NCBI GenBank assembly: GCA_022571175.1
Contig: JACZYI010000073.1
Location: 1 to 8,127, forward strand
Length of the DNA: 8,127 nt
Reading direction: 5' to 3'
Origin: Pseudomonadota bacterium
GTDB lineage: Bacteria > Pseudomonadota > Alphaproteobacteria > Sphingomonadales > SMXR01
Made by a program: the position numbers and the translations under genes. Numbering within the stretch: position 1 is the first letter of the stretch; every line of letters starts with the position of its first letter. Below, piece by piece: positions 6,007-8,127 of this stretch. The notes beneath the pieces were generated by a model, which was given only the letters and a program-made list of their open reading frames with translations, ran no database searches and was not told the DNA's origin.

Positions 6007-7433
6007 ACGAGAAAATTAGACCCACAAAAGAAAAAGTTTCCGGCCCTGGTGAGAAACAAACGCTGGCTCGCGAAAGTCAGACCTTTTTGGCTACGGTACT
6101 TGGCGAAAACCCAATTACGGATAGTGGCAATCCCTATGCACCATACCTGACGCGCTCAATTCTTCTCGAAGAGGCAAGCCCGCCCAAAAATGTACGTGCG
6201 ACCATTAATCTTATCAGCATTTTGCTCGCCGGCTTTATTATTTGGGCTACCATAGCCCAAGTCGATGAACGAGCATCCGCTCCTGGTGAAATTCTCCCAA
6301 TTGGTTTTGTTCAACCGGTCCAACATCTCGAAGGCGGTATTTTGTCGGAGATATTGGTTGTGGAGGGCCAACTCGTGAAGATGGGCGAGCCCGTCATGAT
6401 GCTGGATGATACTGCCTTTCGCGCAGAGTTTAATGCGGTGAGGGCACGAAATGTGGCCTTGGTTCTCGAGATCGAGAGGCTAAGCGCTTTCGCTATGGAC
6501 CGCGACCCGGATTTTTCTATTGCTGGCGAAGGATTTGATTCCATGATTGCCGATCATGAACAGATTCTTGCTAGCCAGATCGCCGCACGCTCTGCCCAGA
6601 TTAATGTTATCTTGGCCCAAATCCACGAATTAGAAGAAGAAATTTCAGGCCTGAAGGCGCAAGAAGTTTCGCTTGCCGAAGAGGTCGGTTATGTGCAGGA
6701 AGAAGTGGATTTGAGGGGTCAGCTATTGGAGCAAGGGCTGACGTCAAGGCTGCTCTATTTGACTGCACAACGGGATCTTTCCCGCAGCAAGGGTCAGTTG
6801 GCTGAAATACAAACAAAGCAGGCACAAACCAGTGCGGAAATCGAACGCGCCCGCGAGCGAATTGCTGAGGTTGAGGGGCGACTGAGGAACGATGCCTTAA
6901 ATAATATGGGAGATGCCGCCAGTGAGCAAGCACAAGTAGGGGCACAGTTGGCGCGATTTGAAGACCGCGTATTACGTACTATTATTGTGGCGCCGATTTC
7001 CGGACGTGTACAGGGTCTTGTCATCAGGCCCGCGGGTGGCATCATTCTGCCCGGCGAGCCCGTGATGGATATTGTACCAATGGATCAAGAGCTGGTGGCC
7101 GAAATAAAAGTGTCGCCCCGGGACATTGGCCACATCTCACCGGGCGATGAAGTGGTTATCAAACTGGAGACATATAATTTCATCAGATATGGCAGCATTC
7201 CAGGCGTGATCGACAGAGTTTCCGCGTCCAGCTTTATGGATGGTGATGGAGACATTTTCTTTCGGGCCTATGTGAGATTGGAACGTGATTTTGTGGGAGA
7301 CGACCCAAACGCAAACTTGCTGGCTCCGGGCATGACTTTGGTTGCTGATATTAAGACCGGAGAAAAAAGTGTGCTTGCATATCTTTGGCGGCCCATTAAA
7401 CAAACCTTCAGCGAGAGTTTTGCCGAGCGTTAA
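6003..7433 (+). CDS. HlyD-family periplasmic adaptor (membrane fusion protein) of the type I secretion system
   Basis: At 476 aa it is in the usual HlyD/PrtE/LapC range. A cytoplasmic N-terminal tail of about 65 residues is followed by one membrane helix (about 67-86, INLISILLAGFIIWATIAQV). Next come the first half of a lipoyl-like domain (about 95-137, with the typical HLEGGILSEILV run), a long coiled-coil hairpin (about 140-298, turning near RGQLLEQGLTSR at 238-249), the second lipoyl half (about 325-360, APISGRVQGLV) and a C-terminal beta-barrel region carrying the family pattern near SPGDEVVIKLETYNFIRYG (379-397). It would bridge the ABC heterodimer and an outer membrane TolC-like channel. 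No such channel gene follows, so the outer membrane partner is encoded elsewhere. The gene ends the operon and its stop overlaps the stop of convergent gshB. Confidence 0.95.
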   Translation: MNEKIRPTKEKVSGPGEKQTLARESQTFLATVLGENPITDSGNPYAPYLTRSILLEEASPPKNVRATINLISILLAGFIIWATIAQVDERASAPGEILPIGFVQPVQHLEGGILSEILVVEGQLVKMGEPVMMLDDTAFRAEFNAVRARNVALVLEIERLSAFAMDRDPDFSIAGEGFDSMIADHEQILASQIAARSAQINVILAQIHELEEEISGLKAQEVSLAEEVGYVQEEVDLRGQLLEQGLTSRLLYLTAQRDLSRSKGQLAEIQTKQAQTSAEIERARERIAEVEGRLRNDALNNMGDAASEQAQVGAQLARFEDRVLRTIIVAPISGRVQGLVIRPAGGIILPGEPVMDIVPMDQELVAEIKVSPRDIGHISPGDEVVIKLETYNFIRYGSIPGVIDRVSASSFMDGDGDIFFRAYVRLERDFVGDDPNANLLAPGMTLVADIKTGEKSVLAYLWRPIKQTFSESFAER

Positions 7434-8127
7434 AGGTTGAGTTTTTTTAGAATTGCGTCCCAAATCAGGCTGGCAATATCTGGTCCGCCGAATGTTTTTA
7501 TTTCCTGGATTCCGGTGGGTGAGGTCACATTAATTTCGGTCAGATAGTTGCCTATTATGTCAATGCCAGTAAAAAGGAGCCCATGCGATTCAAGGTATGG
7601 GCCAACCTCCCTGCAAATCTCTAAATCTCGATCAGAAAGCTCGGTACGTTCTGCGGTCCCGCCCACATGAAGATTGGAGCGGGATTCTCCTTCAGCCGGA
7701 ATACGATTAACAGCCCCAACCGCCTTGCCATCAACCAGAATTATTCGTTTATCGCCAGCACGCACTTCGGGCAAATATTTTTGAATCACCAGCGGTTCAT
7801 TTGATATTCCCTCAAACAATTCCAACAGGGCATTAAAATTTTCACTTTCTGGCTCAATCCGAAACACACCTGCCCCACCGTTTCCATAAAGAGGCTTGAT
7901 AATGATCTCGCCGTGCTGTCGTCTGAAGTTTACGATATCATCACGTCGCCTGGTAATCATTGTGGGCGGCATCAGGTTTCTGAAATGTGTCACCAGCAGC
8001 TTTTCAGGGGCGTTTCGTACCTGTACGGGGTCGTTTACTACCAAGGTATCAGGGTGAATATGTTCCAAAAGATGGGTGTATGAAATATAGGCCATATCGA
8101 ATGGTGGATCCTGCCGCATAAGGACAA
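7430..8127 (-). CDS. gshB: Glutathione synthetase, C-terminal part (5' end outside window)
   Basis: The visible 232 codons run in from the right edge and end in TAA at 7432-7430. The enzyme joins gamma-glutamylcysteine and glycine using ATP to make glutathione, in the cytoplasm. Family landmarks: the VLMRQDPPFDM run at the right edge followed by YISYTHLLE; the ATP-grasp strand EIIIKPLYGNGGAGVF with its Gly-rich loop; DKRIILVDGKAVGAVNR; NLHVGG; and the metal- and substrate-binding EINVTSPTGIQEI near the C-terminus. GshB is usually about 315 residues, so roughly the first quarter is missing from view. The ATG at 8119 is internal, because the conserved residues VL lie in frame before it. The gene appears intact in what is visible. 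It is convergent with the secretion operon and probably unrelated to it in function. Confidence 0.95.
   Translation of the reverse strand, partial: VLMRQDPPFDMAYISYTHLLEHIHPDTLVVNDPVQVRNAPEKLLVTHFRNLMPPTMITRRRDDIVNFRRQHGEIIIKPLYGNGGAGVFRIEPESENFNALLELFEGISNEPLVIQKYLPEVRAGDKRIILVDGKAVGAVNRIPAEGESRSNLHVGGTAERTELSDRDLEICREVGPYLESHGLLFTGIDIIGNYLTEINVTSPTGIQEIKTFGGPDIASLIWDAILKKLNL

Noticed and set aside
7403..7448. AACCTT/AAGGTT inverted repeat followed by a T7 run as a terminator for the secretion operon
   Set aside because: A 6-base, mostly A/T stem with a 24-base unpaired loop is too weak, and the T run starts three bases after the stem; it could still contribute slightly.

Overview
This window looks like a piece of a chromosome from a Gram-negative, probably marine, alphaproteobacterium. 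That assignment is an inference from the style of the type I secretion proteins, the presence of a proteobacterial glutathione synthetase and the mid-range base composition; no rRNA or other phylogenetic marker is present.

Layout. Positions 1-1733 (minus strand) hold the N-terminal part of a very large secreted adhesin-type protein that runs off the left edge. It has an acidic, disordered N-terminus, a Gly-rich linker, a roughly 120-residue Glu/Ala-rich segment, then one divergent cadherin-like domain followed by nearly identical 94-residue cadherin-like repeats. Positions 1734-2083 are a divergent intergenic region, AT-rich in its middle, with a possible rightward promoter, a short palindrome and a possible leader ORF ahead of the adhesin. 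Positions 2084-7433 (plus strand) form a three-gene operon with two 4-base ATGA overlaps: two type I secretion ABC transporter subunits (579 and 728 aa) and an HlyD-family periplasmic adaptor (476 aa). Positions 7430-8127 (minus strand) are the C-terminal three quarters of glutathione synthetase (gshB), convergent with the operon and overlapping it by 4 bases.

How it works together. The adhesin and the operon are divergently arranged, the classic layout of a type I secretion substrate beside its dedicated exporter. The two ABC proteins have complementary defects. The first has Tyr in place of the switch-loop His but a nearly intact signature. The second has the His but a badly degraded signature (LNAGL). 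If they form a heterodimer, one composite ATP site would be near-consensus and the other degenerate, so the exporter is predicted to be an obligate asymmetric heterodimer. No TolC-type outer membrane gene lies in the window, so that part must be encoded elsewhere. gshB is probably an unrelated housekeeping neighbour.
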